Positions 61,901 through 64,000 of a stretch of 64,000 nucleotides of DNA are shown here, piece by piece. The DNA lies in the NCBI RefSeq assembly GCF_008123515.1, contig NZ_VSSR01000007.1, forward strand, positions 1 to 64,000, written 5' to 3'. The translations under genes were made by a program, and so were the position numbers. Under the pieces are notes generated by a model. That model had not been told where the DNA came from and did not search any database. It worked only from the letters and a program-made list of their open reading frames with translations. The DNA is from Bradyrhizobium cytisi (GTDB taxonomy: Bacteria > Pseudomonadota > Alphaproteobacteria > Rhizobiales > Xanthobacteraceae). The first letter of the stretch is position 1. Each line of letters starts with the position of its first letter.

Positions 61901-64000
61901 ATGGGTATGGCGAGAACTCCGCGGTCGTTGCGTTCGACCGCGGCGCGGGGATCATTTGGCAGCAATTTCGATGTTGCGGCCGGCAAGACCGTTTCCACCG
62001 TTGCGAGTCTGATTGCGGTCGCGTCCGTCTCGACCGGCGCGCAGGCTCAGCAGTCAACTCTGCCGCCCGTGAACGTCGACGCGCCGAAGGAGCGGCCGCG
62101 CTCCACCGCGGCGAAGCCGACGCCCGAGCAGGTCCGCGCCCGCAACGCGCTGCGCCGTGCCGCACAGCGTCAGCAGGCCGCAACCGGCCCGGTTCTCGAT
62201 GCGGCCGGTCCGGCGCCCGATCGCAATCCCTATGCGGACCCGGCTGCGCCCTACAAGGTCGATCATGTCCAGGCAGGCGGCAAGTTTCCGGAGAAGTTGG
62301 TCGACACGCCAAAGTCGATCACTGTTCTGAGCAAGGAAGTGCTCGAGGACAAGAACGCCACGACGCTAAAGCAGGCCATTCTCAGCACCGCCGGTGTGAC
62401 CCTGGGCACGGGCGAGGGCGGCAACGCCTTCGGCGACCGCTTCTTCATCCGCGGCTTCGATGCCCGCAACGACGTCTTCATCGATGGCGTGCGCGATTCC
62501 GGTGTCAGCGTTCGTGAAAATTTCTTCACCGAGCAGGTCGAGATTTTGCGCGGGCCGGGATCGACTTTCGCGGGCCGTGGCACGGCCGGTGGCGCGATCA
62601 ACATCGTCACCAAGCAGGCGACCACCGAGAAGAGCTTCTACAACATGGACACCACGTTTGGCACCGACAAGACCAAGCGTGTCGTGCTCGACGTCAACCA
62701 GGTGATCGATTCGACCTGGTCGGTGCGTGCGGGCGGCATGTTTCAGGACGCGGGCGTCGCCGGACGCGATTACGTCAAGGACAATCGCGACGGCGCATTT
62801 GTGGCCACGACCTGGAAGCCGATTGATGCGGTCAAGATCCAGGCCAACTACATCCACACCGAGCTGACCGGACTGCCGGATTTCGGTGTGCCCTACTACC
62901 GGCCGAGCACGGCCAGCACCGCGGGCGGACCGTTCCCCGACTTCGGCGCCAATCGCAACAACTGGTACGGCTTCGCCAACCGTGACTTCTTCCGGACGGG
63001 GCAGGACATTGGCTCGCTCAATGCCGAAGTTCAGATCACGCCTGATTTGCTGATCACCAACAAGTTCCGGGATTCCTATTCAACCCAGAATTACATCGGT
63101 ACGCTCCCGGAGGGTCCGGTTCTTGCCACGCCGCTTTCGGCCTCGACACTCAGCGCCAATCCGCAGAGCCGCTTCCAGACTGTCAACGTGATCGCCAATC
63201 AGACCGAGGCGACCTACAAGTTCAACGACGATGCCGGCTTCAAGCACACCGCGCTCGCCGGTTTCGAATACGACAATGAAAGGTTGTCGATCGACAAATA
63301 TCTCGGTCTTAGCTCCGAAGCCCTGGGCGGCTTCAGCGGAACCGGATCGTTATCCGGCGTTAGCGTCTTCAATCCGCAGTTCACGAATCTTCCGTTCGGA
63401 ATTCCCGGAGGTCTGTCGGGTTTGCCCACCAAGGTCACAATCGACACCAAGAGTGTCTATGTGATGGACAGTGCGAACTACAACGATCTGCTCATCCTGA
63501 ATGGCGGCTTCCGCTATGATGACTACAACATCAAGGTGAGCGGGTATGGCACCGTTGGCGGTGTCGCCAATACCTTCGGTCAGCAGCAGCAAGAGTACGG
63601 ATTGCCGAACTTCAATCTCGGTCTGACGCTGAAGCCGCTGCCGAACGGCAGTGTTTATGTTGCCTATGCCACATCATCGAACCCAGTCGGTGCTGAATTC
63701 GACGGGACGAGCGTTCAGTATGGTGGCCTTGCTCCGTCACTCAACGGGAATCCGAACCAGATCTTCGGTCCCGAAAAGAACAAGGCGATCGAGTTGGGGA
63801 CCAAATGGGAGCTGTTCAACAGGCATCTGTTGCTGACCGCTGCGTTGTTCCAGACCGAGAAGGACAACGCGCGTGAATCCCGCAATGTGGCAGGGGCCGG
63901 AGGAAGCATCGTATCCCTCATCACTGCAGGTGCAGCCTATCGCATCCGCGGTATCGACCTCGGCGTCGGCGGTAAGATCACCGACAAATGGAGCGTCTTC
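61901..64000 (+). CDS. TonB-dependent siderophore receptor (partial, runs off window)
   Basis: An outer-membrane ferric-siderophore receptor, 700 residues visible and open to the window end. It parallels the preceding receptor: leader ending STGAQAQQS, linker, plug motifs KSITVLSKEVLEDK, RFFIRGFDARNDVFIDGVRD, LRGPGSTFAGRGTAGGAIN and barrel strands to GKITDKWSVF. About a hundred residues of the C-terminus are cut by the window. The start is chosen by alignment; an in-frame ATG four codons earlier is possible. It is an intact tandem duplicate that may replace the broken first copy. Confidence 0.9.
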   Translation, partial: MGMARTPRSLRSTAARGSFGSNFDVAAGKTVSTVASLIAVASVSTGAQAQQSTLPPVNVDAPKERPRSTAAKPTPEQVRARNALRRAAQRQQAATGPVLDAAGPAPDRNPYADPAAPYKVDHVQAGGKFPEKLVDTPKSITVLSKEVLEDKNATTLKQAILSTAGVTLGTGEGGNAFGDRFFIRGFDARNDVFIDGVRDSGVSVRENFFTEQVEILRGPGSTFAGRGTAGGAINIVTKQATTEKSFYNMDTTFGTDKTKRVVLDVNQVIDSTWSVRAGGMFQDAGVAGRDYVKDNRDGAFVATTWKPIDAVKIQANYIHTELTGLPDFGVPYYRPSTASTAGGPFPDFGANRNNWYGFANRDFFRTGQDIGSLNAEVQITPDLLITNKFRDSYSTQNYIGTLPEGPVLATPLSASTLSANPQSRFQTVNVIANQTEATYKFNDDAGFKHTALAGFEYDNERLSIDKYLGLSSEALGGFSGTGSLSGVSVFNPQFTNLPFGIPGGLSGLPTKVTIDTKSVYVMDSANYNDLLILNGGFRYDDYNIKVSGYGTVGGVANTFGQQQQEYGLPNFNLGLTLKPLPNGSVYVAYATSSNPVGAEFDGTSVQYGGLAPSLNGNPNQIFGPEKNKAIELGTKWELFNRHLLLTAALFQTEKDNARESRNVAGAGGSIVSLITAGAAYRIRGIDLGVGGKITDKWSVF

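Overview
This is a GC-rich stretch of an alphaproteobacterial chromosome, most likely Bradyrhizobium or a close relative. The evidence is the gene families (DUF1428, IalB-like protein, DUF763, several orphan Bug solute-binding proteins, a Liv-type ABC operon, Irr/ICE-like motifs before TonB receptors) and two intergenic palindromic elements of a kind typical of that genus. I see no prophage, insertion sequence, CRISPR array or rRNA. There is one tRNA, tRNA-Gln(CTG).

Layout. 0-4 kb: an enamidase-like amidohydrolase divergent from a ferredoxin-NADP reductase, then a coiled-coil small protein and a cytochrome P450. 4.1-5.9 kb: a compact operon of a two-CBS protein and five tiny, hydrophilic, probably disordered proteins, closed by a strong terminator that overlaps the end of a convergent DUF763 gene. 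7.2-16.4 kb: two periplasmic binding proteins divergent from a TetR regulator with a perfect palindromic operator. They are followed by a tightly overlapped catabolic operon: twin LigI-like hydrolases, a DctA symporter, a GalB-like 4-oxalomesaconate hydratase, a LigK-like aldolase, a 4,5-dihydroxyphthalate decarboxylase-like protein and a DUF1932 dehydrogenase. Together these look like the lower part of a protocatechuate/gallate 4,5-cleavage pathway, but no ring-cleaving dioxygenase is present. 16.4-22.7 kb: a small unknown gene, two cytosine-deaminase-like amidohydrolases, and an AaeXAB-like aromatic-acid efflux operon (FUSC, DUF1656, HlyD).

22.7-34.8 kb: a GH172 (DUF2961) protein, an acyl-CoA ligase divergent from a Baeyer-Villiger-type monooxygenase, a lytic transglycosylase, a pair of conserved unknown small genes, two coupled micro-ORFs, a MaoC dehydratase, a secreted unknown protein, twin LuxR-type regulators, and a frameshifted TauE/SafE permease. 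34.8-41.2 kb: an RND efflux operon with a palindromic element between adaptor and pump genes, a divergent TetR regulator, and RNase Z. 41.2-47.5 kb: an IclR regulator divergent from a four-carbon acid-sugar operon (aldolase-family protein, DUF1537 kinase, PdxA2-like dehydrogenase, iron alcohol dehydrogenase, Bug protein). 47.6-53.3 kb: tRNA-Gln, DUF1428, a large palindromic repeat, and a five-gene Liv-type branched-chain amino acid/amide ABC transporter with two four-codon minicistrons between the permease genes. 53.3-58.3 kb: an IalB-like protein and an MdtAB-type RND operon. 58.6-64 kb: a small gene and tandem TonB-dependent siderophore receptors preceded by ICE-like motifs. The first receptor is frameshifted and the second runs off the window.

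A recurring oddity is short (11-17 bp) tandem duplications at gene starts and ends, several carrying start or stop codons. The best candidates for undescribed biology are the CBS plus disordered mini-protein operon (4.1-5.9 kb), the conserved pair at 28.8-29.5 kb, the coupled micro-ORFs at 29.5-29.65 kb, and the 14-bp repeat minicistron chain at 50.8 kb.
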